From: Selenomonadales bacterium
Lineage (GTDB): Bacteria; Bacillota; Negativicutes; Sporomusales; UBA7701
NCBI GenBank assembly: GCA_029976065.1
Contig: JARKNV010000069.1
Location: 1-64,000, forward strand
Direction: 5' to 3'
DNA: 64,000 nucleotides
How positions within the stretch are numbered: the stretch's first letter is position 1; every line of letters begins with the position of its first letter. Below the pieces are notes generated by a model. It was not told where the DNA came from, did no database searches, and saw only the letters and a list, made by a program, of their open reading frames with translations. Shown piece by piece: positions 18,245 to 27,984 of this stretch. A program made the position numbers and the translations under genes.

Positions 18245-19216
18245 TCATATTCCTCCCTGGCTGGCTACGAGTGTGATGAGGCCGAGGGCGGCGAAGACGG
18301 CGCCCGCCAGCCAGAATACGGCGACGACTTTTGTTTCGGGCCAGCCGCCGAGTTCGAAGTGGTGGTGGATGGGGCTCATGCGAAAGACGCGTTTGCCGGT
18401 GGATTTGAAGGATATTACCTGGATGATGACGGACAGGGCTTCGATGACAAAGACGCCGCCGACGATGACGAGGAGGAGTTCGGTTTTGGTGAGGACGGCG
18501 ACGGCGGCTAAAGCGCCGCCGAGGGCGAGCGAACCGGTGTCGCCCATGAAGACTTTGGCGGGGTGGGCGTTGTAGCGCAGGAAGCCGAGGGCGGCGCCGG
18601 CGAGGGACAGGCAGAAGACGGCGAGCGGCTGTTTGCCGAAGACGAGGGCGATGACAGCGTAGGCGGCCGCGGCGATGGTGGTGGTGCCGGCGGCGAGGCC
18701 GTCGAGGCCGTCGGTGAGGTTGACGGCGTTGGTGGTGCCGATGAGGACGCAGAAGATGAGGACGTAGTAAAGGAGGCCGAAGTCGAGGTTGGCGCCGAGG
18801 AAGGGTATCCACAGGTCGGTGCCGCGGCCGAAGTAGGTGGTGGCTATGTAGGCGAGGGCAACGGCCATGACGATCTGGCCAAGGATTTTCTCGCGTGCTT
18901 TGAGGCCGAGGTTGCGTTTGAGGACGACTTTGATGTAGTCGTCGATGAAGCCGATGAGGCCGTGGCCGAGGGTGACGAAGAGGGCCAGCCAGACCTCGGC
19001 GCTTTGGCCGGCGAAGATGACGGCGGGAACGGTGAGGGCGACGAGGATGAGGAGCCCGCCCATGGTGGGGGTGCCGGCTTTGGCCTGGTGGCGCTGGGGG
19101 CCTTCCTCGCGGATGCTCTGGCCGAATTTGAGGCGCCGCAGTATCGGGATGAGGACGGGGCCGAGGGCGAGGGCGATTAGGAAGGCGACAGCCGCCGGCA
19201 TGATGAGATTTTGCAT
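18245..19216 (-). CDS. mraY: Phospho-MurNAc-pentapeptide transferase MraY
   Basis: The 323-residue membrane enzyme has ten hydrophobic segments and the MraY motifs [19 protein letters not shown] (the aspartate pair) and [12 protein letters not shown]. It transfers phospho-MurNAc-pentapeptide to undecaprenyl phosphate, making lipid I. It is separated from murF by repeat copy 6. Confidence 0.97.
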   Translation of the reverse strand: MQNLIMPAAVAFLIALALGPVLIPILRRLKFGQSIREEGPQRHQAKAGTPTMGGLLILVALTVPAVIFAGQSAEVWLALFVTLGHGLIGFIDDYIKVVLKRNLGLKAREKILGQIVMAVALAYIATTYFGRGTDLWIPFLGANLDFGLLYYVLIFCVLIGTTNAVNLTDGLDGLAAGTTTIAAAAYAVIALVFGKQPLAVFCLSLAGAALGFLRYNAHPAKVFMGDTGSLALGGALAAVAVLTKTELLLVIVGGVFVIEALSVIIQVISFKSTGKRVFRMSPIHHHFELGGWPETKVVAVFWLAGAVFAALGLITLVASQGGI

Positions 19217-19240
19217 TGTAACCTCCAGGCAATTTCAGGG

Positions 19241-19361
19241 GAAGCGTCCGAAAAGTCCATCTGTTGTGTTGGCCCTGCGGGCGCTTGCTAGTGTACGTTC
19301 CGAGTAAACGTCGCTGCGCGTCCTCGGGCCGCCTTGCATCTGGAGCTTTTCGATCCGCTTC
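19241..19361 (-). repeat. Dispersed palindromic repeat, copy 6 of 14
   Basis: Reverse orientation. Outer arms GAAGCG/CGCTTC and CGAAAAG/CTTTTCG are unlike those of any other copy yet pair with each other. The boxes CATCTGGAG, GCCTTGCATCTGG and CTTGCTAGTGTACGTTCCG are conserved. It lies 19 bp past the murF stop codon. Confidence 0.9.
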
Positions 19362-19380
19362 GTCCAAAGGTACGGTTTAG

Positions 19381-20742
19381 TTATTTAAAAATTGCAAGCA
19401 TTTTTTCCATTTTCATGCCGCGCGAGCCTTTGACGAGTACGGTGTCTCCCGGGCGGAGGAGCTTGCGGAGGGCTTCGGCGGCTTCGTCGTGGCCGGCGCA
19501 GGGGACGGCGACCTTGACCCCGCCTGCGAGGGCGGCGGCGGCGATGTGCCGGGCTTGTTCGCCGACGGTGACGACAACCTGGACGCCGCTGTCGGCGAGC
19601 TGTTCGCCGACTTTGGCGTGGGCGGCGGCGGCCAGGTCGCCGAGTTCGAGCATGTCGCCGAGGACGGCGACTTTGCGGCCCCGGGCGACCATGCCGAGGG
19701 TGTCGATGGCGGCCTGCATGGAGAGGGGGCTGGCGTTGTAGGCGTCGTTGATGATGGTGTAGGGGCCGATTTTTTCGATGGCGAGGCGCATGGCGCTGGC
19801 CTGGAAGGTGGCGATGCCGGCGCGGATTTCGTCGGGGGTGAGGCCGAGTTCGAGGCCGACGGCGATGGCGGCGAGGGCGTTGTAGATGTTGTGTTTGCCG
19901 ACGGCGGGAATGGTGACGGCGAAGGCGCCGCCGGGGTGGAGGCAGTCGAAAGTTGTATCGCGGTCGCCGGTGGCGATGTTTTCGGCTATTACGGCGGCGG
20001 CGGGGCCGAGGCCGTAGAATACGGCGCGGGCGGCGGTGTTGGCCTGCATGGCTTTGACGAGGGGGATGTCGGCGTTGAGGATGACGAGGCCGTCGGCCGG
20101 GATGGCTTCGATGAGTTCGCTTTTGGCGGCGGCGATGTTTTCGACGCTGCCGAGGATTTCGATGTGGGTTTCGCCGACGTTGGTAATGACGGCGATCGTG
20201 GGGGCGGCGACGGCGGCCAGGCGGGCGATTTCGCCGCGGGCCCGCATGCCCATTTCGACGACGGCGGCCTGGTGGTCGGCGGTGAGGCCGAGGAGGGTCT
20301 GGGGCAGGCCGATTTCGTTGTTGTAGTTGGCCTGGGTTTTGAGGACGCGCAGGCGGCCGGAGAGGACGGCGGCGGTCATGTCTTTGGTGGTGGTTTTGCC
20401 GTTCGAGCCGGTGATGCCGATGACGGGGAGGGTGAAGCGGCAGCGGTGATAGTGGGCAAGGTCCTGGAGGGCGGCGACGGTGTCGGCCACGAGGACGGCG
20501 GTGGTTTTTTCGGGGACGTAGGCTTCGCGGCTGGAGATGACGACGCCGGCGGCGCCGTTTTCGACTGCCCGGAGGAGAAAGTCGTGGCCGTCGAAGTTTT
20601 CGCCTTTGATGGCGACGAAGAGGTTGCCGCGCTTGATGGTCCTGGTGTCGGTGGATACGCCGCTGAAGGCCGACCGGTGGGCCGCCCCGGCCAAGGTGCC
20701 GCCGGTGGCTTCAAGGACCTGGCTGACGGTGAATTCGGCCAT
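19381..20742 (-). CDS. murF: UDP-MurNAc-tripeptide--D-alanyl-D-alanine ligase MurF
   Basis: The 453-residue ligase has the P-loop GITGSNGKTTTKDM, NDAYNASPLSMQAAID and a C-terminal domain ending VLVKGSRGMKMEKML. It attaches D-Ala-D-Ala to the tripeptide. Its start overlaps the murE stop by one base (TGATG), which implies translational coupling. Confidence 0.97.
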   Translation of the reverse strand: MAEFTVSQVLEATGGTLAGAAHRSAFSGVSTDTRTIKRGNLFVAIKGENFDGHDFLLRAVENGAAGVVISSREAYVPEKTTAVLVADTVAALQDLAHYHRCRFTLPVIGITGSNGKTTTKDMTAAVLSGRLRVLKTQANYNNEIGLPQTLLGLTADHQAAVVEMGMRARGEIARLAAVAAPTIAVITNVGETHIEILGSVENIAAAKSELIEAIPADGLVILNADIPLVKAMQANTAARAVFYGLGPAAAVIAENIATGDRDTTFDCLHPGGAFAVTIPAVGKHNIYNALAAIAVGLELGLTPDEIRAGIATFQASAMRLAIEKIGPYTIINDAYNASPLSMQAAIDTLGMVARGRKVAVLGDMLELGDLAAAAHAKVGEQLADSGVQVVVTVGEQARHIAAAALAGGVKVAVPCAGHDEAAEALRKLLRPGDTVLVKGSRGMKMEKMLAIFK

Positions 20743-22232
20743 CAGTTCATCTCCTTGATGATTTCGCGGGCCACGGCCCGGTCGTCGAAATCGATGGTTT
20801 TGTCTTTGAGGACCTGGTAGGTTTCGTGGCCTTTGCCGGCGATGACGACGACGTCGTCGGGGGCGGCGAAGCGCAGGGCGTGGGCGATGGCGGCGCGCCG
20901 GTCGACGATGATTTCGTAGCCTTTGGCGGGCGTCTGTTTTTCCTTGAGGCCGACCTCGATTTCGGCGAGGATGGCGGCCGGTTCTTCGCTGCGGGGGTTG
21001 TCGGAGGTGGCGATGACGATGTCGCCGAGGTCCATGGCGATCCGGCCCATTATGGGGCGTTTGGTGCGGTCGCGGTCGCCGCCGCAGCCGAAGACGACGA
21101 TGATGCGGCGGGTGGCGAACTGGCGGGCGGTGCGGAGGACGTTTTCGAGGCTGTCGGGGGTGTGGGCGTAGTCGACGATGACGGCGAATTTCTGGCCGGC
21201 GTCGACAAGCTCGAAGCGGCCGGGAACGCTGGCGAATTCCTCGAGGGCCTGTTTGACGATGTCCGCGCTTATGCCTTCGGCAAGGGCGGCGCCGACGGCG
21301 GCGAGGACGTTGTAGACGTTGAAGATGCCGGTGATTTTGAGGTCGAGGGGCAGGTCGCCGAAGGGGCCCTTGACGGTGAAGGAGGCGCCGCGGGCGCGGA
21401 CGCTGATGGCGGCGGCGGTGAGGTCGGCGGCGGACTGGACGCCGTAGGTGATCCGCCGACAGGCGCTGACGGCGAGCATGGCGGGGGCGGCCGGGTCGTC
21501 GGTATTGACGACGGCGGCTTTATTGGCTTTGGTCGCGCCGGGGGCCGAGATCATTTTGAAGAGCTGGGCCTTGGCGGCGATGTAATTTTCGAAGGTGTGG
21601 TGGAAGTCGAGGTGGTCGCGGGTGATATTTGTGTAGACGCCGACGTCGAATTCGCTGCCGCTGGTGCGGCCGAGGGCGAGGGCGTGGGAGGAGACTTCCA
21701 TGATGGCGTGGCTGACGCCGGCGGCGACCATGTCGGCGAAGAGGGCCTGGAGGTCGATGACGTCGGGGGTGGTGTTTTTTACGGGGAGCGTTTGGTCGTC
21801 GATGATGGTGTGGATGGTGCCGATAAGGCCTACGCGAAAGCCGGCTTTGCGGAGAATGGCGCGGATGAGGTGGGTGGTGGTGGTTTTGCCGTTGGTGCCG
21901 GTGACGCCGATGAGGCGCAGGGACCTGCTGGGATAGTCGTAAAAGTACGGGGCGATAGACAGCATGGCGGCGCGAGTGTCGGGGACCTTGAGGACGACGA
22001 CGCCGGCCGGTACGGGGACGTCTTTGTCGATGAGGACGGCGGCCGCACCCTGGCGACAGGCGGCGGCGACAAAGTCGTGGCCGTCGGCTTTGCTGCCGGC
22101 GAGGGCGACGAAGAGCGCGCCGGGCTTGACGGCCCGCGAGTCGTAGACGAGGGCGGTTATCTCCCGGCCCGCGTCGCCGGCGATTTGCACTTGGGTGAGC
22201 TGGTCTGCTAGTTGGCGGACGGTTTTGGACAT
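20742..22232 (-). CDS. murE: UDP-MurNAc-dipeptide--meso-diaminopimelate ligase MurE
   Basis: The 496-residue ligase has the P-loop GVTGTNGKTTTTHLIR and the specificity motif DNPRSEEP. DNPR is the signature of enzymes that add meso-diaminopimelate, so the cell wall is of the DAP type. The N-terminal substrate-binding domain and the C-terminal domain are complete. It is preceded by a 127-bp gap with no element that I recognise. Confidence 0.97.
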   Translation of the reverse strand: MSKTVRQLADQLTQVQIAGDAGREITALVYDSRAVKPGALFVALAGSKADGHDFVAAACRQGAAAVLIDKDVPVPAGVVVLKVPDTRAAMLSIAPYFYDYPSRSLRLIGVTGTNGKTTTTHLIRAILRKAGFRVGLIGTIHTIIDDQTLPVKNTTPDVIDLQALFADMVAAGVSHAIMEVSSHALALGRTSGSEFDVGVYTNITRDHLDFHHTFENYIAAKAQLFKMISAPGATKANKAAVVNTDDPAAPAMLAVSACRRITYGVQSAADLTAAAISVRARGASFTVKGPFGDLPLDLKITGIFNVYNVLAAVGAALAEGISADIVKQALEEFASVPGRFELVDAGQKFAVIVDYAHTPDSLENVLRTARQFATRRIIVVFGCGGDRDRTKRPIMGRIAMDLGDIVIATSDNPRSEEPAAILAEIEVGLKEKQTPAKGYEIIVDRRAAIAHALRFAAPDDVVVIAGKGHETYQVLKDKTIDFDDRAVAREIIKEMN

Positions 22233-22359
22233 GGCAGCCTCCTGCGTAACTGTGGTAACTAAAATTATGTTTTATTCCACGGTGGTTGCGTTTTTCCTGT
22301 GTATTTTAGTAAATTTTTCCGCGAGTTTTGTCGATACGGCCTAGCAACCGCTTGCCCTG

Positions 22360-24501
22360 CTACGGGGCCGAGGGTTTTATATTAGTATTTCCATCACTGC
22401 CAAATTTAACCGCTTCCTCCCGGAAATGCACGCTCACTTCGCTGCCGGCGACGACTTTGCCGCCGGGGGCCGGGTCCTGCCTGTCGGCGGCGGCGCCGCC
22501 GCCTGCCGGCCTGATGAGGAGGCCGAGGTCGGCGAGGAGGGCGGTGGCTTCGCGCGGGGTGAGGCCGGTGAGGTCAGGGATGGTGATTTCGCCGTCGGGG
22601 TAGCGGGGGGTTTTGGTGTAGAGAAGGATGCTGGCGCCGGCGGGAACGCGGCTGGCCGGTTTGGGCACCTGGTCGGCGACCCGCTCGCCCTGTTCCTCGA
22701 TCCTGACGGCGAGGCCGGCGGCTTTGAGTTCGCGGGCGGCGTCGGCGACGGGCAGGTTGATGACGGCGGGGACGGCGACGTGGGCGGCGGCTTGTTCCCG
22801 TTCGGCGGGGCCGCCCTGGGGGGCGACCTGGAGGTACTGGAGGATGTCGCGCATGACGGCGCCGAAGACGGGAGCGGCGATGAGGCCGCCGTAGTACGGG
22901 CCGACGGGTTCGTCGATGATGACGAGGAGGGCGATGCGGGGGTTGTCGGCGGGGGCGAAGCCTACGAAAGAGGCGACGTAGCGCCCCTGGGCGTAGCCCC
23001 TGTCCCCCACTTTCTGGGCGGTGCCGGTTTTGCCGGCGATACGGAAGCCTTCGATATATGCGTTGCGGCCGGTGCCGTCCTGGACGACTTTTTCGAGGAT
23101 GCCCTGGACGGTCTGGGCGGTTTTGCCGTCGATCACCCTGGCGACGGGGTCGGGGGCGAAGGCGCGGGTGACGCGGCCGTCCTTGTCGCGCACTTCCCGT
23201 ACGATCTGGGGCCTGAGGAGCTGGCCGTCGTTGGCGATGGCGGCGGCGGCGGTGATGAGCTGGATGGGGGTGACGGCGATGCTCTGGCCGATGGCCATGG
23301 TGGCGATGTTGATGGGCTTGACTTTGGCGTAGTCGACGATGAGGCCGCGAGCTTCGCCGGGGAGGTCGATGCCGGTGGGCTTGTTGAAGCCGAAGGCGGC
23401 GATGTGGCGGTAGAAGGCTTCGGCCCCGAGGCGCAGGCCGACGTTGACGAAGCCGACGTTGCAGGAGTTTTTGACGACTTCGGTGAAGCTCTGGCTGCCG
23501 TGGCCGCCGTGGCGCCAGCAGTGGATGTGGCGGCCCTGGACTTCGACGGAGCCGGGGTCGAAGAAGCGGTCGTCGGGGCTGACGACTTTTTCGCCGAGGG
23601 CGGCGGCGGTGGTGATGATTTTGAAGGTGGAGCCGGGCTCGTAGGCGTTGGAGACGACGTTGTTGCGCCAGAGTTTGGGAGGAAAGGCGGCAAAGTCGTT
23701 GGGATCGTAGTCGGGTTTGTTGGCGAGGGCGAGGATTTCGCCGGTGGCGGGGGCGATGGCGACGATGCTGACCCGCTGGGCCTGGGTGTCGCGGAGGACT
23801 TTTTCGAGTTCGCGTTCGACGATCTGCTGGATGACGGTGTCGATGGTGAGGTAGATGTCCTGGCCGGCGGCGGGCGGTACGTAGCGGTGGGTGGCCTGGG
23901 GTATTTCGCGGCCGCGGGCGTCGTATTCGATGACGACGGCGCCTGGCCGGCCGCGCAGGTAGCTGTCGAAGGCGAGTTCGACGCCATCGAGGCCCTGGCT
24001 GTCGATGCCGGTGAAGCCGAGGACGTGGGAGGCGAGGCGGCCGTGGGGATAGTGGCGGCGGTTTTCCTGGGTGATGCCGACGCCGGGGAGGGCGAGCTTG
24101 CGTACGGCGAGGGCGGCGGCCGGTTCGATTTTGCGCTTGATCCACAGGAAGGACTGGCGTTTTTTGAGTTTGGCGGCCAAGTTTTCCCGGTCCAAATTCA
24201 AAATAGCAGCCAGACTGGCTGCTGTTTCTTCGGGGCTCGTTATTTCGGCGGGGATGGCGTATACCGACTCGCTGCTGACGCTGACAGCCAGTTCGCGACC
24301 GTGGCGGTCGTAGATGACGCCGCGCCTCGCTTCGACGGGTATTTCCCTTACCCGCTGGTCGGTGGCGCTTTCCGCAAGCCATGGGCTTCTGAAGGATTGC
24401 AGGTAGATAAGGCGGCCGATGAGGCCGACCATGATGAGGGCGACAAAAACAAAGAGGACGGCCGCCCTGCGGCGGATGGTTACGTGCGAGGCAGATACCA
24501 C
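22360..24501 (-). CDS. Class B penicillin-binding protein with two PASTA domains (SpoVD/PbpB type)
   Basis: The 713-residue protein has one N-terminal membrane helix (12-34), a dimerisation domain beginning RRGVIYDRHGRELAVS, and a transpeptidase domain with S291-T-F-K, S346-C-N and K491-T-G. Two PASTA repeats follow from about 585. This is the cross-linking partner of FtsW. The family includes vegetative FtsI/PbpB and sporulation SpoVD; the operon context, directly after ftsL, does not separate the two. Confidence 0.95.
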   Translation of the reverse strand: MVSASHVTIRRRAAVLFVFVALIMVGLIGRLIYLQSFRSPWLAESATDQRVREIPVEARRGVIYDRHGRELAVSVSSESVYAIPAEITSPEETAASLAAILNLDRENLAAKLKKRQSFLWIKRKIEPAAALAVRKLALPGVGITQENRRHYPHGRLASHVLGFTGIDSQGLDGVELAFDSYLRGRPGAVVIEYDARGREIPQATHRYVPPAAGQDIYLTIDTVIQQIVERELEKVLRDTQAQRVSIVAIAPATGEILALANKPDYDPNDFAAFPPKLWRNNVVSNAYEPGSTFKIITTAAALGEKVVSPDDRFFDPGSVEVQGRHIHCWRHGGHGSQSFTEVVKNSCNVGFVNVGLRLGAEAFYRHIAAFGFNKPTGIDLPGEARGLIVDYAKVKPINIATMAIGQSIAVTPIQLITAAAAIANDGQLLRPQIVREVRDKDGRVTRAFAPDPVARVIDGKTAQTVQGILEKVVQDGTGRNAYIEGFRIAGKTGTAQKVGDRGYAQGRYVASFVGFAPADNPRIALLVIIDEPVGPYYGGLIAAPVFGAVMRDILQYLQVAPQGGPAEREQAAAHVAVPAVINLPVADAARELKAAGLAVRIEEQGERVADQVPKPASRVPAGASILLYTKTPRYPDGEITIPDLTGLTPREATALLADLGLLIRPAGGGAAADRQDPAPGGKVVAGSEVSVHFREEAVKFGSDGNTNIKPSAP

Positions 24502-24526
24502 GCGCTTCCTCCCCCCATCGGTGAGT

Positions 24527-24967
24527 TTAGCGCCCTTTGCTCGCCTCTGCTTTGCTCATGCCGAGCATGCCGACCGTCTTGCCGTTTTTGCCGGCGGCAA
24601 CTGTGCCGGTGGACGGGGCGGCTGTGGCATAGTAGGCGTTTTGCGGGGTGACCATGCCGAGTTGGCTGGTGGCTATCTGCTGAATGCGTTGCGGGGATTT
24701 GAGCTTGGCGATCTCCAGGCGGAGAAGTTCGTTGTCCCGTTCCAGTTTGGCTGCTTGAGCTTTCATTTCGACAAGGTCGTAGCCGGCCTGCACCATGACC
24801 GAGCTGTGCACGGTGATGAGCATGGCAAGAGCGGCGGCCAGCAGTACGAGCTGCAGGAATTGTTTCCTGAGGCTCGGATAGGGCCGCGGCCGGGCTACGC
24901 CAGCGCTGAGCGGGGTCCGCTCAGGTTCGGGCAGCTGCATCCACTCCTGTTTGCGGTTCACTAACAT
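24527..24967 (-). CDS. ftsL: Cell division protein FtsL
   Basis: The 146-residue bitopic protein has a cytosolic tail of about 33 residues, one helix (36-55) and a leucine-zipper-like coiled coil (64-92, LERDNELLRLEIAKLK). Sequence conservation of FtsL is weak, so the call rests on topology and on its place between rsmH and the PBP gene. The C-terminal 35 residues are low complexity. Confidence 0.85.
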   Translation of the reverse strand: MLVNRKQEWMQLPEPERTPLSAGVARPRPYPSLRKQFLQLVLLAAALAMLITVHSSVMVQAGYDLVEMKAQAAKLERDNELLRLEIAKLKSPQRIQQIATSQLGMVTPQNAYYATAAPSTGTVAAGKNGKTVGMLGMSKAEASKGR

Positions 24968-25009
24968 AGTATTTGCCCTCCCTGGAGATTAGAACATAAT
25001 CTTCCCTGA

Positions 25010-25942
25010 TTATACCTTTTCCGCCACCCGCAGTTTGGCGCTGCGGGACCGGGGGTTGGCCGCCAGTTCGGCCGGCGATGGGGGGACCGGCTTGCCGAGG
25101 GCCCTGACTTTGGGGGTGTTGCCGCAGACGCATACGGGAAAGTCCTTGGGGCAGAGACAGCCTTTGGCGAGGTCCTGGATGGTTTGCTTGGCGATGCGGT
25201 CTTCGAGGGAATGGAAGGTGATGACGCATAGCCGGCCGCCGGGGGCGAGCCGCTGGACGGCGGTTTCGAGGGCGGCGCGGAGGATGCCTAGTTCGTCGTT
25301 GACAGCGATGCGGATGGCCTGGAAGGTGCGTTTGGCGGGATGGGGGCCTTCGCGCCGGGCGGCCGCGGGGATGGCTTTTTTGATGGTTTCCGCCAGTTCG
25401 CCGGTGGTGGCGATCGAGGCGCGGGCCCGTTCGGCGACGATGGCGCGGGCGATTTTTCTGGCCCAGCGTTCTTCGCCGTAGTCGAAAATTATCGAGGCGA
25501 GACGGTTTTCGTCCCAGGTGTTGACGATATCGTGGGCGGTGAGGGGGTCGCCGGGGTTCATGCGCATGTCGAGCGGCCCGTTTTGCATGTAGGAGAAGCC
25601 GCGTTCGGCGACGTCGAGCTGGTGGGAGGAGACGCCGAGGTCGAAGAGGATGCCGGTGGCGGCCGGGACGGCCAGGTCGTCGAGGACGGCGGCCAGGCGG
25701 GAGAAGTTGCTGTGGACGACTGTAACCCGGCAGGCGGCGTTCCGCAGCCGGGTCTGGGCGGCCCGCACGGCCGCGGGGTCCTGGTCGATGCCGATGAACC
25801 AGGCGGCGGGACTGAGGCGCCCAGCGACGGCGGCGGCGTGCCCGCCTCCTCCCAGGGTGCAGTCCACGTAGGTGCCGGCGGGATCGGTGACCAGTGCGGC
25901 GACCGTTTCTGCAAGAAGAACGCTCGTATGTTGAAAGTCCAT
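25010..25942 (-). CDS. rsmH: 16S rRNA (cytosine1402-N4)-methyltransferase RsmH
   Basis: The 310-residue SAM enzyme has DCTLGGGGHAAAVAG at the N-terminus, ILFDLGVSSHQLDVAERGFS in the middle and FHSLEDRIAKQ near the C-terminus, all RsmH/MraW signatures. It methylates C1402 in the ribosomal decoding centre. It follows mraZ by 12 bp, the conserved start of dcw clusters. Confidence 0.97.
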   Translation of the reverse strand: MDFQHTSVLLAETVAALVTDPAGTYVDCTLGGGGHAAAVAGRLSPAAWFIGIDQDPAAVRAAQTRLRNAACRVTVVHSNFSRLAAVLDDLAVPAATGILFDLGVSSHQLDVAERGFSYMQNGPLDMRMNPGDPLTAHDIVNTWDENRLASIIFDYGEERWARKIARAIVAERARASIATTGELAETIKKAIPAAARREGPHPAKRTFQAIRIAVNDELGILRAALETAVQRLAPGGRLCVITFHSLEDRIAKQTIQDLAKGCLCPKDFPVCVCGNTPKVRALGKPVPPSPAELAANPRSRSAKLRVAEKV

Positions 25943-25954
25943 GTTACCCTCCGG

Positions 25955-26386
25955 CTAGATGCCGAGGTCGACCAGGTTTTCGGCGATGGTGGCGACGTCG
26001 GGGCCGATTTTGGCGTTATACTCGTCCCAAGCTTCTTTGCCCCAGATTTCGATGCGGGTCGACACGCCGATGACGACGACGTCTTTGTCGAGTTTGGCGT
26101 GGTCCCTGAGGTTGGCGGGCAGGAGCACCCGGCCCTGTTTATCGGCTTCGAGTTCGGCCGCGCCGGCGAAGAAGAAGCGGACGAAGGCGCGAGCCTCGGG
26201 TTTGGCGAGCGGCAGTTGCTTGAGCTTGTTCTCTAGGATGGCCCACTCTTCGGGGCTGTATACGAACAGGCAGTTGTCGAGGCCTTTGGTGGCAATGAAT
26301 TTCTCGCCCAGGTCCTCGCGGAACTTGGCCGGGAAAATGAGGCGCCCTTTGTTGTCGATGGTATGGAGGTATTCCCCCATGAACAT
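25955..26386 (-). CDS. mraZ: Transcriptional regulator MraZ
   Basis: The 143-residue protein has two SpoVT/AbrB-like repeats ([20 protein letters not shown] and [19 protein letters not shown]). MraZ forms a ring that binds direct repeats in its own promoter and represses the dcw operon. Three matching repeats lie about 30-55 bp upstream. ATG 26386 has GAGGTGGTGATGAGG upstream; the ATG two codons later is an alternative start. Confidence 0.96.
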   Translation of the reverse strand: MFMGEYLHTIDNKGRLIFPAKFREDLGEKFIATKGLDNCLFVYSPEEWAILENKLKQLPLAKPEARAFVRFFFAGAAELEADKQGRVLLPANLRDHAKLDKDVVVIGVSTRIEIWGKEAWDEYNAKIGPDVATIAENLVDLGI

Positions 26387-26414
26387 GGCCTCATCACCAC
26401 CTCGGTGGATTTTT

Positions 26415-26441
26415 CAACCACTTTACACCACTATCCACCAC
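26415..26441 (-). promoter_or_regulatory. MraZ-binding direct repeats
   Basis: On the minus strand GTGGTGG, GTGGTGT and GTGGTTG occur exactly 10 bp apart, one helical turn, just before mraZ. This is the known layout of MraZ operators in Firmicutes and Tenericutes. The -10/-35 elements of the promoter are not clear to me. Confidence 0.8.
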
Positions 26442-26468
26442 TTTTATGTACTTTTTCTCGACAAACTG

Positions 26469-26501
26469 AAAAAATCCTTCACGTTTTTGAAGGATTTTTT
26501 T
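26469..26501. terminator. Bidirectional-type terminator upstream of mraZ
   Basis: AAAAAATCCTTC and GAAGGATTTTTTT flank an 8-nt loop and give a U-run on either strand. It insulates the mraZ promoter from transcription of the metallopeptidase gene. Confidence 0.85.
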
Positions 26502-26694
26502 GCTTTTATTATTTGTTTGACGGCTTTGGCTTTAACAAATAAGCACCCGGCACAAGATATTGTGGTAGTCCCCGCCGGCAACCCCTATATATGCGGGCCA
26601 GCCAGGCAATATCTGGAATAAAAAATTTTTAATTTTTTTTGAAAATAGGCCGTGAAAGCAGGAGGTTATTGAGTCCGCGGCCTGTTTCGGGGGC

Positions 26695-26935
26695 TTGACA
26701 AGGACAGGGGAAAACCCTTATTAAGCACAAGTTATTGTGGCCGACTGGTGACAGGATGGCGGATGAGCACAACCACTGGGGATGGGAAAGGTACCCGAAC
26801 GGCAAGGTGAGTCGAATTGGCATTGATGGGAGCTTATGGGCGGCCGGGAATGCACAAGCCGGAGGCCGTTCAGAAGCCTTCAGATACAAGGCGCACCGGA
26901 GGCGGCGCGGCGACGCGTACTCGAATGTACGCTAG
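26695..26935 (+). other. Possible promoter and small ORF running into a repeat
   Basis: The 26502-26863 stretch has no clear gene. TTGACA (26695-26700) and TTATTA (26718-26723) are 17 bp apart on the plus strand. They precede a short frame from ATG 26756 (MADEHNHWGWERYPNGKVSR...), whose last third is encoded by repeat copy 7. There is no good ribosome binding site and I recognise no family. It may be a decayed gene or chance. Confidence 0.25.
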
Positions 26936-26982
26936 CAAGACCGCCGAGGAGCAACGCAGTAGATGGAGGCTTATCAACGGCC
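26864..26982 (+). repeat. Dispersed palindromic repeat, copy 7 of 14
   Basis: Outer arms GGCCGTT/AACGGCC, then AAGCCTTCAGAT/AGATGGAGGCTT. The core is GCGTACTCGAATGTACGC. It ends 7 bp before the stop codon of the metallopeptidase gene. Confidence 0.92.
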
Positions 26983-26989
26983 GGGGAAC

Positions 26990-27823
26990 TCACTGGCGAA
27001 GGGAGGTGAAGTAGGCGTCCATATCCTTCGTAAACCACCCCATCGGCACGCGAAAAGTGCTGAGAAAGGCTTTGTCGGGATCGGCGCCGTGGTGAAGCTG
27101 CTGGTAGAAGTAGACGACTTTGTCGAAACCGGCGTCGTCGACGAGTTTGCTGAGCATGAGGGTGGACATGGCGTAGACGGGGTAGCCTTTGCCGGCCAGG
27201 GCGCTGAAGACGGCATAGTCTTTGCTGGCGAGTTCGGCGGCGCCGGGGATGGCTTTGGCGTGCTTGACCCTGAGAATCTCCATGCCGAGATATACGCCGG
27301 CGGGGGCGAAGCCGGCCCGTTCGGAGGCTTTGATGCGGAAGAGTTCGGGGGCGGCCTCGACCATCCAGTTGACGGTGCTCAGTCTGCCCCACTGGCGCTG
27401 GACCTGGTGGAAGATTTCGTGGGGAAGGACGCGGTATACTTCCTGGCGGTCGCGCTTGAGGGCGTCGCTGCCTTTGAGGATGATGACCGGCCGCGCATTC
27501 AGGCTGACGCCGGCGCTCTGCCTGGCGGTCTGCTCGGCTTTATCGCGGGTGTAGCCGTAGCCCATGAGCATGCGGACGTAGCCTTCGTGGTCGGCGGAAA
27601 CGAGGACGGTAATGGGCTGGGTGAGGTAGATGCGGTATTCGCCGAGCAGGTCGGCGACGGTGTCGAGGCTGGCTTCGACGTTGGCGCGCAGTTCCTGGGA
27701 AGCGCCGGCTTCGTAGGCGACCTTGACCCAGGAGCGGTCGGCGGCGGCGGCGACCGGAGCGGCGGCAAGGATGCATATGGCGGCGAGCAGCGCCGGGAGG
27801 ACGCGGCGGAGGTGTAAGGGCAC
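26990..27823 (-). CDS. Exported HExxH metallopeptidase (peptidase MA-like)
   Basis: The 277-residue protein has a signal peptide (cleavage probably after AAAPVAAAA, near residue 28) and the zinc motif HEIFH, followed about 20 residues later by the E of WMVEAAPELF, as in gluzincins of the peptidase MA type. It should act outside the cytoplasmic membrane. The substrate is unknown. It is divergent from the MORN protein gene, with about 160 bp between. Confidence 0.75.
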   Translation of the reverse strand: MPLHLRRVLPALLAAICILAAAPVAAAADRSWVKVAYEAGASQELRANVEASLDTVADLLGEYRIYLTQPITVLVSADHEGYVRMLMGYGYTRDKAEQTARQSAGVSLNARPVIILKGSDALKRDRQEVYRVLPHEIFHQVQRQWGRLSTVNWMVEAAPELFRIKASERAGFAPAGVYLGMEILRVKHAKAIPGAAELASKDYAVFSALAGKGYPVYAMSTLMLSKLVDDAGFDKVVYFYQQLHHGADPDKAFLSTFRVPMGWFTKDMDAYFTSLRQ

Positions 27824-27984
27824 GGTGCGGTCTCCCCTCTCCCCTGTTTTTTCCTGTGGTTTTTATATTCGCTGCCCGGCGGGCGCCTCCTTTCCGCCGC
27901 CGGTTCGCGCCGGAGGATTATGCAGGAATTTGGCAAAACGGCGAAGAAGAATTTTTTGAAAAATTTTTGCCGGAGGGGATAACG

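Noticed and set aside
22426..24651. A 741-codon open frame on the plus strand opposite the PBP gene, and many other long Asp/Gly/Val/Ala-rich plus-strand frames (for example 2027-3001, 13012-14424, 50916-52946).
   Set aside because: They are antisense shadows of real genes. High GC at third codon positions of the minus-strand genes removes stop codons from the opposite frame. They have no family signature and no ribosome binding sites.
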